A DNA stretch of 64,000 nucleotides. Origin: Pelotomaculum thermopropionicum SI (GTDB taxonomy: Bacteria; Bacillota; Desulfotomaculia; Desulfotomaculales; Pelotomaculaceae). The position numbers and the translations under genes were made by a program. Below, in pieces: positions 1 through 8,100 of this stretch (position 1 is its first letter; every line of letters begins with the position of its first letter). A model generated the notes under the pieces. The model was not told the origin of the DNA, did no database searches, and was given only the letters and a program-made list of their open reading frames with translations. The DNA lies in the NCBI GenBank assembly GCA_000010565.1, contig AP009389.1:1984001-2048000 (forward strand). Reading direction: 5' to 3'.

Positions 1-194
1 ATTTGAGTAAGTTTCTTTTCGGCTGGAGCTTGTGGATGAGTATTAGAAGGAGCTTGAATTTGTTGAGAAATTTGTGAAGTTGTCTGCAGGGGAACACTCA
101 AGTTTTCAGCCTTGTTCTTGCTATTTATTGCACAAGCAGGAATAGTAATAGTAAAAATAGGTATAATTACATATAATAACCACCTCTTCCTCAC
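1..194 (-). CDS. Lipoprotein, N-terminal part (runs off the window)
   Basis: Reading leftward from a GTG at 194, the frame is open to the window edge. It begins V/M-R-K-R-W-L-L-Y-V-I-I-P-I-F and reaches a lipobox-like I-P-A-C around residues 18-21. This gives positive residues, a hydrophobic core and a cysteine, which is a lipoprotein signal peptide. After the cysteine the chain is rich in Gln, Ser, Pro and Thr, as expected for an extracytoplasmic linker. A good ribosome binding site (AGGGAGG on the minus strand) lies about 8 nt upstream of the GTG. The function is not recognisable because only about 64 residues are present. The gene lies beyond the leader-distal end of the CRISPR array and need not be related to it. 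Confidence 0.55.
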   Translation of the reverse strand, partial: MRKRWLLYVIIPIFTITIPACAINSKNKAENLSVPLQTTSQISQQIQAPSNTHPQAPAEKKLTQ

Positions 195-249
195 TGGCAA
201 AACCTCCCTTAAGAATTTTTTCTGTAAAAAATACAGACGCACAAACCGG

Positions 250-414
250 CTATTTCGTTCCGCTGCTCGCAGAAAAATCTTCAACAACTCTACCAGAGGC
301 ATCAGCCTCTACGATGCTGTCACCTGGCAAGATTATTTCTTTATAATCCGGCCAACCGTCTAGTAGCCGTTTAACAGAGTTTCCTTCCTTGCCTTCTAAA
401 GTAGTTACCACCAT
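250..414 (-). CDS. Small hypothetical ORF (54 aa)
   Basis: A minus-strand ATG frame of 54 residues, acidic and without a signal peptide (M-V-V-T-T-L-E-G-K-E-G...S-S-G-T-K, stop at 250-252). It ends 55 bp before the lipoprotein start and reads the same way, so the two could be co-transcribed. No convincing ribosome binding site precedes the ATG, and an in-frame stop sits five codons upstream of it. It may therefore be the tail of a frameshifted larger gene rather than an intact small protein. I do not recognise the family. Confidence 0.3.
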   Translation of the reverse strand: MVVTTLEGKEGNSVKRLLDGWPDYKEIILPGDSIVEADASGRVVEDFSASSGTK

Positions 415-469
415 AGTAATCTCATACTCTTAAACTAATCTAAAACACTTATTGTGCCGAAATACGTCT

Positions 470-643
470 CTACACCCTTCCAATCGGGAGGAGCAGGAAC
501 TCCTTTGGATATTGAATAGGATAATTTAATACCCAATAATCGAGGTCATGCAACACCTGATGAGCATACCACAGATTTTTGATGTCGTGGTTCTTCACGG
601 CTTCGTCTATCAGTTCTTGAACTTTGTACTGGCCCCCGATTAT
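470..643 (-). pseudogene. C-terminal gene fragment cut off by the IS3-family element
   Basis: The minus-strand frame enters from the IS boundary at about 643 and runs about 57 codons to a TAG at 470-472. It reads K-V-Q-E-L-I-D-E-A-V-K-N-H-D-I-K-N-L-W-Y and ends F-L-L-L-P-I-G-R-V. The helical, charged character and absence of stops suggest real coding sequence. Its 5' part is missing because the insertion sequence at 644 interrupts it. I do not recognise the parent protein. Another open frame over part of the same stretch (ending near 432) is a weaker alternative. Confidence 0.4.
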
Positions 644-649
644 TTGGAC

Positions 650-750
650 TTAAACGACTAATACTCCCCGACTTGCATTATTTCTTAAAAATTCTTCGTA
701 AAATTTGCTTGGCGTCATATATCCCAGCGTTTGATGGGGCCTTAAAGTAT
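650..750 (-). pseudogene. IS3 OrfB transposase, C-terminal remnant
   Basis: The minus strand encodes N-T-L-R-P-H-Q-T-L-G-Y-M-T-P-S-K-F-Y-E-E and about 13 further residues before TAA at 650-652. 'R-P-H-Q-T-L-G-Y-M-T-P' is the hallmark C-terminal end of IS3/IS481-type rve integrases. The catalytic core is absent: the sequence switches abruptly to the transposon end at 751. The N-terminal part of the same gene lies beyond that transposon at 4313-4780. Confidence 0.7.
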
Positions 751-965
751 TGTGTAAATTCTCATTTTCATTTTAGTTCAGTCCAGGCATATATTATCAG
801 ATTGAACAATATGCAACCGGTTTTAATACCATAGCAATCTGCAAATTTTTCTCATTTTCTTTTAGTAATGTCCGTCCGTCCTCTCCCATATGTTAGCATA
901 CCCACCTGTGTACCCCTTCAAATTCCAATGCGAAAAAGGTAGAATATTTGGCGGTGTTAATTACC

Positions 966-1550
966 ATGCAGCAGATATTCTACACTTCCGTCTCACCCGA
1001 AGAATATTACCGTCTGGGCAAAGATTTCCCTTTTCCCGTACCCGATTCCTGCCCGAATCCTGGCTGCCTGGTCAAGATAGCCCCGCAAAAGCATGGTTTT
1101 TACCGCCGGAACGTCGTCACCCCGGATTTCAGCGCCCGGATTTTGATCCGCCGGTACCATTGTAAATATTGCGGCAAGACCATCTCGTACCTGCCTTCCT
1201 TCTGCCTGCCTTACTTCCAGTACACCGTGGAGGTAATCTATACCGTTCTTCGGTACATCCTGGTGTTTTGCTACTCCCTTCGGGCCTCTTTGCAGTTGCT
1301 CAAGCGGTTATTCTGGACCCCCGCCCACCTGCAGTTTTACGCCCGGCGCTTTTTTGCCAACCTATACCACATCAAACTGGGCCTTCGCCAGCTCCTCCCC
1401 CGGGTAGAGCTACCCGGGGAGAACCTGGATAAAAGGGAAGGAGCCAAAAAGGTACTGCACATTGTGGCTGCTGGATTCGCCCACATCCAGACCTTCTCCA
1501 CCAGGTTTTACGCCCAATGTGGGTACTCTTTCCTGGCTCCTCGCACATAA
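966..1550 (+). CDS. Transposon-encoded zinc-ribbon protein (DUF6431-like), copy 1
   Basis: About 194 residues. An N-terminal C-P-N-P-G-C pair and a later C-K-Y-C-G-K form a zinc ribbon, followed by a helical C-terminal half rich in aromatic and basic residues. I recognise it only as the DUF6431-type protein that accompanies this transposase/ATPase pair. Its biochemical role is unknown; DNA or end binding is a guess. The ATG at 966 (M-Q-Q-I-F-Y-T-S) is preferred over the in-frame TTG at 948 because GGCGGTG lies about 9 nt upstream of it. The gene is separate from the downstream transposase gene, with a palindrome and hairpin in between. The second copy (30881-31465) differs by very few residues, e.g. 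V to A in T-V-L-R-Y. Confidence 0.6.
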   Translation: MQQIFYTSVSPEEYYRLGKDFPFPVPDSCPNPGCLVKIAPQKHGFYRRNVVTPDFSARILIRRYHCKYCGKTISYLPSFCLPYFQYTVEVIYTVLRYILVFCYSLRASLQLLKRLFWTPAHLQFYARRFFANLYHIKLGLRQLLPRVELPGENLDKREGAKKVLHIVAAGFAHIQTFSTRFYAQCGYSFLAPRT

Positions 1551-1667
1551 TTTTAGCATCTAAAAGAGCCTTTTGGGTACCCCTTTGGAAGGGCAAAAGC
1601 CGCCAACAAACCTTTTGTCTTTTTGTTTGGCCGGGGAAATGTTACGATTACGGCGGCGCCGAAAAAA

Positions 1668-1701
1668 GGCTTTAAGCGCTTAAAGCCTCCTAAACAGGAG
1701 G
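1668..1701 (+). promoter_or_regulatory. Palindrome and Shine-Dalgarno-sequestering hairpin before the transposase gene (copy 1)
   Basis: GGCTTTAAGCGCTTAAAGCC (1668-1687) is a perfect 20-bp palindrome. It runs directly into a second hairpin in which CCTCCT (1686-1691) pairs with AGGAGG (1696-1701) across the tetraloop AAAC. AGGAGG is the ribosome binding site of the transposase ATG at 1710, so the RNA hairpin would hide it. The palindrome could be a protein operator or a competing stem. Low transposase translation is the expected effect, by analogy with other transposons. The same structure is in copy 2. Confidence 0.65.
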
Positions 1702-1709
1702 TTTTGGTT

Positions 1710-3074
1710 ATGCTTGATGCCAAAGAAAGGGAAAACATCGCCTTAAAAAAGTTTTCTTTAATTGCGCCGGTGTTGAACGAAGAAAAATTGAACCAGCAGG
1801 AATACTTTCGAAAGCTCTCGGACCAGCTTATCGACATGCCCCACTACGGACCGCGGCGCTATGCCGTGAAGTCCTTTCAGTGGTGGCTCTACCTTTACCG
1901 TCGCTATGGCCTGGAGGGGTTAAAACCGGGCTATCGCTCCGACCGTGGAAAAAGCCGCCGGGTGACTGCGGAAATCGCCGCAAAAATCCGGCAGAAAAGG
2001 GCGGAAAAGCCCGGTTTAAAAGGTATCCTCCTCTATGAGGAACTGGTCAAAGAGGGGGTGTTTACCCCGGACAGGCTCTCTTTGGCCACCTTTTACCGCT
2101 TTTTGGCCCAGAACCCGGACCTGGCCTCCGGTAAAGATCCCGATGAAGAAGAAAAGGATGTCCGGCGCTTTTCCCACCAGCGGGTAAACGAGCTCTGGCA
2201 GACGGACATCATGTACGGCCCATGCTTAAGGGTGGGCCGGTCCAAAAAACAAACTTACCTCCTTGCCTTCATTGATGACGCCTCCCGACTGGTTACGGCC
2301 GCCCGGTTCTGCTGGGAGCAGAATTTTACCGCGGTCAGGGCCGTTTTCAAAGAAGCAATTTTAAAACGGGGGGTCCCGAAGATGATCTATACCGACAACG
2401 GCAAGGTTTACCGCTGCAACCAGCTGGCCGTGGTTTGCGCCAGCTTGGGGTGCACGCTTTTGCATGCGGAACCATTTTCTCCCAGCTCGAAAGGGAAGGT
2501 GGAACGGTTCTTTAGGACCGTCCGGATGCGCTTTTTAAGCCGCCTGGAGATGGACAGGGTAAAGTCTTTGGAAGAATTAAACCTGCTTTTCTGGCAGTGG
2601 CTGGAGGCGGATTACCAGCGCAAAATCCACAGCGCTCTGGGCATGAGCCCCCTCGATTATTTTTTATCCCAGGCGCAAGCGGTAAAGATGTTTTCCGACC
2701 CGACCCTTTTGGACGAGTATTTCCTTTTGCGGACAACCCGCAAAGTTAACCACGACGCCACCTTTTCTTTGGAAAACATCCTCTACGAAACAGACCAGAA
2801 GTTTGCCGGCAGCAGGGTGGAGGTCAGGTACGAGCCCGAATGGTTGAAGTCCCCCGCCCGGCCGGTGTTCCTTTACCAGGACGGCTTGAAAGTGGGCGAG
2901 GCTAGGCAGGTGGACTTCTTTGCCAACGCCTGGGTGAAAAGAAAGGGGCGCGGCCGCCCGGCGCATCAAAATGATGAGCCGGAGGAACTTTCCCCCGCCC
3001 GGGGCGGTGGGGAGACCACGGCGCCGGTCATCTCTTTTACCCGCCTGCTCGAAAATGAAGGTGAAGAAAAATGA
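1710..3074 (+). CDS. DD35E transposase, TniA/TnsB-like (rve integrase), copy 1
   Basis: 454 residues from the ATG at 1710, preceded by a textbook AGGAGG; an in-frame ATG at 1623 would add 29 unlikely residues. An N-terminal helix-turn-helix region (about residues 30-130) precedes an rve/RNase H-fold core with catalytic D166 (L-W-Q-T-D), D229 (Y-T-D-N-G) and E265 (K-G-K-V-E-R-F-F). The last two are 35 residues apart, the DD(35)E spacing of TniA, TnsB, MuA and IS481-type enzymes. A Mu-type C-terminal beta-barrel and a basic tail follow. It should cut and join transposon ends, assisted by the ATPase whose start overlaps its stop by 4 bp (ATGA). The catalytic triad is intact in this copy. Confidence 0.85.
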   Translation: MLDAKERENIALKKFSLIAPVLNEEKLNQQEYFRKLSDQLIDMPHYGPRRYAVKSFQWWLYLYRRYGLEGLKPGYRSDRGKSRRVTAEIAAKIRQKRAEKPGLKGILLYEELVKEGVFTPDRLSLATFYRFLAQNPDLASGKDPDEEEKDVRRFSHQRVNELWQTDIMYGPCLRVGRSKKQTYLLAFIDDASRLVTAARFCWEQNFTAVRAVFKEAILKRGVPKMIYTDNGKVYRCNQLAVVCASLGCTLLHAEPFSPSSKGKVERFFRTVRMRFLSRLEMDRVKSLEELNLLFWQWLEADYQRKIHSALGMSPLDYFLSQAQAVKMFSDPTLLDEYFLLRTTRKVNHDATFSLENILYETDQKFAGSRVEVRYEPEWLKSPARPVFLYQDGLKVGEARQVDFFANAWVKRKGRGRPAHQNDEPEELSPARGGGETTAPVISFTRLLENEGEEK

Positions 3075-3901
3075 TGTTCACCCAGTTCTACGGCCTAAAG
3101 TTCAACCCTTTTTCCAAAGAGGTGCCCTTTGACCAGTTGTTTGCCAGTTGGGACCTTCAGGAGCTGACCTCCCGTTTAAAATATTTGCAGCAGGTACGGG
3201 GGATCGGCCTGGTTACCGGGGAGCCGGGGTGCGGGAAAACCAGCGCTTTGCGCAAGTACGTCAGCGAACTGAACCCCGCCCACTACAAGACGTGTTACTT
3301 TGCCCTGTCCACGGTAACCGTGCTGGAATTCTACCAGGGCCTGGCTCTGGCCTTGGGGGAAGAACCGAAGCACAAGAAGGTGAGCATCTTCCACCAGATT
3401 CAGGGGGCCATTGCCAGTCTTTATTACGAACGGCGGATTACCCCGGTGATTGTCCTGGACGAAATTCACCTGGCGGGCAACAAGATTTTGGAGGACTTAA
3501 GGCTTCTATTTAACTTTCAGATGGACTCGCAAAACCCCTTTATTCTAATTTTGGCCGGACAGACCTTAATCCGGAGCAAGCTTGCCCTCAATGTGAACAA
3601 CCCTTTACGGCAGCGGCTGACCGTCAAATATTCCATGCGGGGCTTAAAAGCCGAGGAGATCAGGGAGTATTGCGTCAGCCGGTTGAAGTATGCCGGCCTG
3701 CACGAGGAGATTTTTACCCCCGCAGCCTTTGAGGCAATCTATGCCGTCACCAACGGACTCCCCCGGCTGGTCAACAACCTGGTCACCACCTGTTTGATCT
3801 GCGCCTGCAGTAAGAAGCAAAGGGAGATCGATCCCGAGGTGGTCTACCAAGCCCAGCAGGAACTGGAAATTTGGGGGGTTGGTTTGCTATGCGCAGCCTG
3901 A
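3071..3901 (+). CDS. TniB/ExeA-like AAA+ transposition ATPase, copy 1 (read-through stop)
   Basis: 276 residues. The Walker A motif is G-E-P-G-C-G-K-T-S near residue 53 and Walker B is V-I-V-L-D-E-I-H. Sensor and arginine-finger regions follow (P-L-R-Q-R-L-T-V). This family (TniB, TnsC, MuB) chooses target DNA and activates the transposase. It is translationally coupled to the transposase (ATGA overlap). Compared with copy 2, which ends ...Q-Q-E-L-E-I at a TAG, here the TAG has become TGG. The protein therefore gains nine residues (W-G-V-G-L-L-C-A-A) and runs into the start of the next ORF. Confidence 0.8.
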   Translation: MMFTQFYGLKFNPFSKEVPFDQLFASWDLQELTSRLKYLQQVRGIGLVTGEPGCGKTSALRKYVSELNPAHYKTCYFALSTVTVLEFYQGLALALGEEPKHKKVSIFHQIQGAIASLYYERRITPVIVLDEIHLAGNKILEDLRLLFNFQMDSQNPFILILAGQTLIRSKLALNVNNPLRQRLTVKYSMRGLKAEEIREYCVSRLKYAGLHEEIFTPAAFEAIYAVTNGLPRLVNNLVTTCLICACSKKQREIDPEVVYQAQQELEIWGVGLLCAA

Positions 3902-4137
3902 AAGATTACTTTCTATTCACCGGCTTTTCGGATTTGCTGCCCGTAGCGGTCAAGATGGCCCAGGAATTAAACTACACCAAAGAAGAAATGATCGAAGCGA
4001 TTTGCTAGGTAGCTGATAAAGCCAGAGTCTATCCACCGACCAGGAACCGGACGGGTTGGTTTGCCACCGTGTTCCGCGAAAAACTACAAGAAGCGCGGGC
4101 GGAAATACTGGCCTTCCGGAATAGGTACCGGGATTAG
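3889..4137 (+). pseudogene. Small transposon accessory ORF, broken by a stop (copy 1)
   Basis: This corresponds to the intact 82-aa ORF at 33804-34052. An AAG codon has become TAG at 4006-4008, truncating the product to 39 residues. The rest of the frame is intact to 4137. Together with the lost stop of the upstream ATPase gene, this suggests copy 1 is the decaying copy. Confidence 0.7.
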
Positions 4138-4312
4138 CTATTCTTGAATCTGGGCTGTCTAATCAGGGCAGCCCGGATCTTTTTCTAATGCTAATGAAAT
4201 TTGCAAATGTTTATTGAAGGTACCGGTTTAATTTGCGAATTTCGCTTGTTTTTGGACTGGATTGACCCAATTTAATGTGAGAATCGTTATTGGATTAATT
4301 TGAGAATCTACA

Positions 4313-4780
4313 CTGCATCCCTGGCTTCGCATGCCAGCCCTACTGGTTGGGACCTGTGATAACCCGGTTACGTGCCAGCCTTCTGGGGTGTCTGGTTTTT
4401 ATCCTCCTCTGCGGCCGTAGCACCTGAAGTTCTTTACATAAGCGAAATACTTTCTTTTTGTTGATGATCAGGTTGAAATTTTTCCGCAGGCAGTAAGTGA
4501 GCTTTAAATAGCCGTAAGCAAAACCCTCTTCCTGGATCAATTCGCAGATCCATTCCTTAACCTGCTCATTGCTGACAATATTGCCGTCCCTGGTTAAAGT
4601 GTAGTGAGAGTTGGGCCGGCCGCCTACCCGGATACGCTCTTTATTGCTGTGGCACAGGTTATGGTAATAAGTGGAACGATTTATTCCGAGAATTTTTAAA
4701 ACAAGCGATACCTTATATCCTCTGGATATCCACTTTTTTGCAATTTCTATTTTATCGGCAAGTGTGGGTTCGTTTTTTTT
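4313..4780 (-). pseudogene. IS3 OrfB transposase, N-terminal part
   Basis: Minus-strand frame entered from orfA by a -1 shift at the A8 run (complement of 4773-4780), continuing N-E-P-T-L-A-D-K-I-E-I-A-K-K-W. This slippery A-string is the classic IS3 programmed frameshift site. The frame includes the OrfB N-terminal helix-turn-helix (G-F-A-Y-G-Y-L-K-L-T) and the conserved P-R-R-L-A-R-N-R-V-I-T-G-P-N-Q. A premature TAG follows at 4340-4342, just before the expected L-W-E and the integrase core. The core is lost at the transposon border (4312). Confidence 0.7.
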
Positions 4781-5079
4781 AACAAATCCCTGAGTATTTC
4801 AATTTCCAGTTCTTTTTCGCCGAGGAGCTTTTTAAGCTTTTCGTTTTCAGAAATCATTTTCTTGTGTTCTTCAATGGTAACAGGGCATTTATTGTGGGTT
4901 TTCCGCTGTTTTTCTCCCTGAGGAACACCAGTTCCCTCTCTTTTGTATTGTCTAACCCATTTACTAACCAGACTGGTGGAGATATCGTGTCTTCTGGCGA
5001 CAATGGAGGCATTGCCGGTTTCAAGGGCTTCTTTGATAATTTGTAATTTTTGTTCTGGTGAGTACTGTTTTCTGGTCAA
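4747..5079 (-). CDS. IS3-family OrfA (HTH protein)
   Basis: 110 residues, complete. The N-terminal HTH_Tnp_1-type helix-turn-helix covers about residues 5-50 (S-P-E-Q-K-L-Q-I-I-K-E...S-L-V-S-K-W-V-R-Q-Y). A leucine-zipper-like coiled coil follows at about residues 70-100 (E-N-E-K-L-K-K-L-L-G-E-K-E-L-E-I-E-I-L). OrfA alone binds the IS ends; fusion to OrfB by frameshifting would give the transposase. OrfB is destroyed here, so the element is not autonomous. Confidence 0.8.
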   Translation of the reverse strand: MTRKQYSPEQKLQIIKEALETGNASIVARRHDISTSLVSKWVRQYKREGTGVPQGEKQRKTHNKCPVTIEEHKKMISENEKLKKLLGEKELEIEILRDLLKKTNPHLPIK

Positions 5080-5141
5080 TTTTATCCCCCCGCTTGAATT
5101 TATCAGATTTAAGACTACTTGTCCAATCTGATTAGGGGGCT

Positions 5142-8100
5142 AAAGAGATTCCTCATAGGCAGGCTAAAAACGGTTGTTATATTCCCGGCTCAATTCGCTG
5201 GCCCTCTGTTTCAATTCCTCATAGGCAGGCTAAAAACGGCCCCGCCAGAAATTCGCTGGCCCGGCGCAAGGAGGTGGTTTCAATTCCTCATAGGCAGGCT
5301 AAAAACTCAGTAGGGACGATGGCTATTATATTGACCGCAGGTAGTTTCAATTCCTCATAGGCAGGCTAAAAACGCCAGAAGCATGATTTGGGGAGGGAAA
5401 AGAATTGCCGGGTTTCAATTCCTCATAGGCAGGCTAAAAACCTATCACAAAAAAGTAGCATTCTGCGAGGATTGTGGGTTTCAATTCCTCATAGGCAGGC
5501 TAAAAACGCAGCCATGCCTCTTCGTCCGGATTGCTGATGAAGCCGGTTTCAATTCCTCATAGGCAGGCTAAAAACTCAACGACAGCAAAATAACCTCACC
5601 TGGGGAGGCCGTTTCAATTCCTCATAGGCAGGCTAAAAACGGCTACTGCATATTACATCGGTGAATCCAGGGATGGTTTCAATTCCTCATAGGCAGGCTA
5701 AAAACTAGGCCTCGTCGAAGTCAATACCTGTGGTGGGCTCAGTTTCAATTCCTCATAGGCAGGCTAAAAACCCCACTGCCGGACATAACGATATGGTGAG
5801 GTGTGAGTTTCAATTCCTCATAGGCAGGCTAAAAACGCTAGAAGACATGCAGTTCCTTGAGCTGCGGAAGTTGTTTCAATTCCTCATAGGCAGGCTAAAA
5901 ACTAAAAAAACCTCGATCATGTGCTCGCGCCAGACGCGTTTCAATTCCTCATAGGCAGGCTAAAAACGTTCTTTTCACAGAGTAGGAAGTTTGGTTATGA
6001 TAGTTTCAATTCCTCATAGGCAGGCTAAAAACTAAAGGAGTTAAATCTAATCCCTCTGATACTATATTACGTTTCAATTCCTCATAGGCAGGCTAAAAAC
6101 CATCTATGCATATATCCTCATATTCAGCAGACTGAGTTTCAATTCCTCATAGGCAGGCTAAAAACTTCTTTTACCGCCCTTTCCACAACTTCTGATATCG
6201 AAGGTTTCAATTCCTCATAGGCAGGCTAAAAACCAGAACATTTATGGGGTGTGTTGGTGAGACAGGCAAGTTTCAATTCCTCATAGGCAGGCTAAAAACC
6301 GCCGGGGGGCAGCGCCTGCTGGTCCGCCGCCGGGAGGTTTCAATTCCTCATAGGCAGGCTAAAAACATCTCGTCCAGAAGTAGCTTCAGGTCCCCGGCAC
6401 GCAGTTTCAATTCCTCATAGGCAGGCTAAAAACCTCCAACTAATGCTACAACCGGAACTCACTATTTTGTTTCAATTCCTCATAGGCAGGCTAAAAACGC
6501 GCTGATCCGCTTCGACTGCAAGCAGTGGGATGCTGGTTTCAATTCCTCATAGGCAGGCTAAAAACTTTCGTCGTCAGATTCAAGGAGATTGAAGATATTA
6601 TGTTTCAATTCCTCATAGGCAGGCTAAAAACCGAGCATCGGAACTGTGTCACGCCGGAAATCTCCGCGTTTCAATTCCTCATAGGCAGGCTAAAAACGAC
6701 GGCCAAGGGGCGCATATCTACCATCACCGATTTTGGTTTCAATTCCTCATAGGCAGGCTAAAAACATACACAGAGAAGCAAACATCCTGTGTCTTTATGC
6801 TGGGTTTCAATTCCTCATAGGCAGGCTAAAAACTGCCCCAGCCGCTCGGCCTTTTCACGGTTGAAGTCGGGTTTCAATTCCTCATAGGCAGGCTAAAAAC
6901 GCGTTTTTCGGCGATTTCGCCGCCGCTCTCGATGCGGGGTTTCAATTCCTCATAGGCAGGCTAAAAACCCACCTCTACGACGAGGGGACCGACGATGACG
7001 AGGTCAGTTTCAATTCCTCATAGGCAGGCTAAAAACCTGAGGAAGAACTGGGCTACCGGGTGGGGGACGCGATGTTTCAATTCCTCATAGGCAGGCTAAA
7101 AACGAACTTGGAAAGGCAGCTGCGGTTATAGATATTTTGGTTTCAATTCCTCATAGGCAGGCTAAAAACTTGGTACCGGAGTCAGTGCATGGGTTGCTCC
7201 ATGAGCGTTTCAATTCCTCATAGGCAGGCTAAAAACCGTCACTATTCAGAAACAGGATACCAAGCTAAAACTTTGTTTCAATTCCTCATAGGCAGGCTAA
7301 AAACGCGCGATGGGGAAGCAGATCGCCTGCTCCCCTACCTGGTTTCAATTCCTCATAGGCAGGCTAAAAACGGCATGTCGCTTTGTGCCGACGGACTTAT
7401 CTTGATGGCGTGGTTTCAATTCCTCATAGGCAGGCTAAAAACGGCTAGTCTTAAGGAGTGGAAGGAAGCCACTGGATTCGTTTCAATTCCTCATAGGCAG
7501 GCTAAAAACTCCCGTGCAGCGCCCCGTCGATAACCTCCGGCTTCACGCGTTTCAATTCCTCATAGGCAGGCTAAAAACTGCCTTAAATCTTGCGACTGCT
7601 GGAGATTTGGATCTGGCGTTTCAATTCCTCATAGGCAGGCTAAAAACCTCCACCTGATCATTCCCGTGCAGCGCCCCGTCGAGTTTCAATTCCTCATAGG
7701 CAGGCTAAAAACCCAGAGAGTTCATTCCGCGCAGGACCTTGACCATCCGTCCGTTTCAATTCCTCATAGGCAGGCTAAAAACCCCTTGGGCTACTTCTAC
7801 GTTACCGAGATTGAGCGGTTTCAATTCCTCATAGGCAGGCTAAAAACCCACAACCACATCTCAAAATACAAGAACTGCAAAAGGTTTCAATTCCTCATAG
7901 GCAGGCTAAAAACACTCCTGGGTATTTGATGAAGAGGGTGGCGTTAAGGGTTTCAATTCCTCATAGGCAGGCTAAAAACACCCGCTTGCCGTCGCGGAGC
8001 ATTCCCAGATCACAGTCGTTTCAATTCCTCATAGGCAGGCTAAAAACACGAAATTAGAGAAGAATTCTTTCGCCGTACCCTGGAAGTTTCAATTCCTCAT

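Larger units (their letters stand above)
751..4312 (+). mobile_element. TniA/TniB-type DD35E transposon, copy 1
   Basis: The 3,562-bp element is nearly identical to the copy at 30667-34227, with a handful of substitutions and one T indel near the left end. The borders were placed where the two copies cease to match: TGTGTAAATTCTCA at the left and the complement of TGTAGATTCTCA at the right. These are imperfect inverted repeats with 5'-TGT ends, and a second ATTCTCA-like motif lies inside the right end, as in transposases of the Tn7/Tn5053/Mu group. Cargo in order: zinc-ribbon protein (DUF6431-like), DDE transposase, AAA ATPase and a small accessory ORF, which is broken here. No TnsA-like endonuclease or TniQ is present. 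It lies within an IS3 orfB gene, and no clear target duplication remains. Confidence 0.8.
644..5126 (-). mobile_element. IS3-family element, interrupted by a TniA/TniB transposon
   Basis: The ends read TTGGAC inward from both sides (644-649, and the complement of 5121-5126). Further in they stay partly similar (TTAAACGACTAA against AAGTAGTCTTAAA), as imperfect terminal inverted repeats. Between them, on the minus strand, are orfA (4747-5079), an orfB 5' part (to 4313) and an orfB 3' part (650-750). The 3.56-kb transposon at 751-4312 sits between the two orfB pieces. The central integrase-core coding region is missing, so transposon entry was accompanied or followed by a deletion. The right end lies 15 bp from the first, degenerate CRISPR repeat. 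Exact termini are inferred by eye. Confidence 0.6.

Noticed and set aside
112-363. Plus-strand 83-aa frame at the left end
   Set aside because: It is the reverse of the lipoprotein signal peptide and the small ORF at 250-414, which have better coding and translation signals.
2512-2969. Minus-strand frames inside the transposase gene (and the matching ones at 32427-32884)
   Set aside because: Shadow frames of a G/C-rich, intact DD35E transposase gene.
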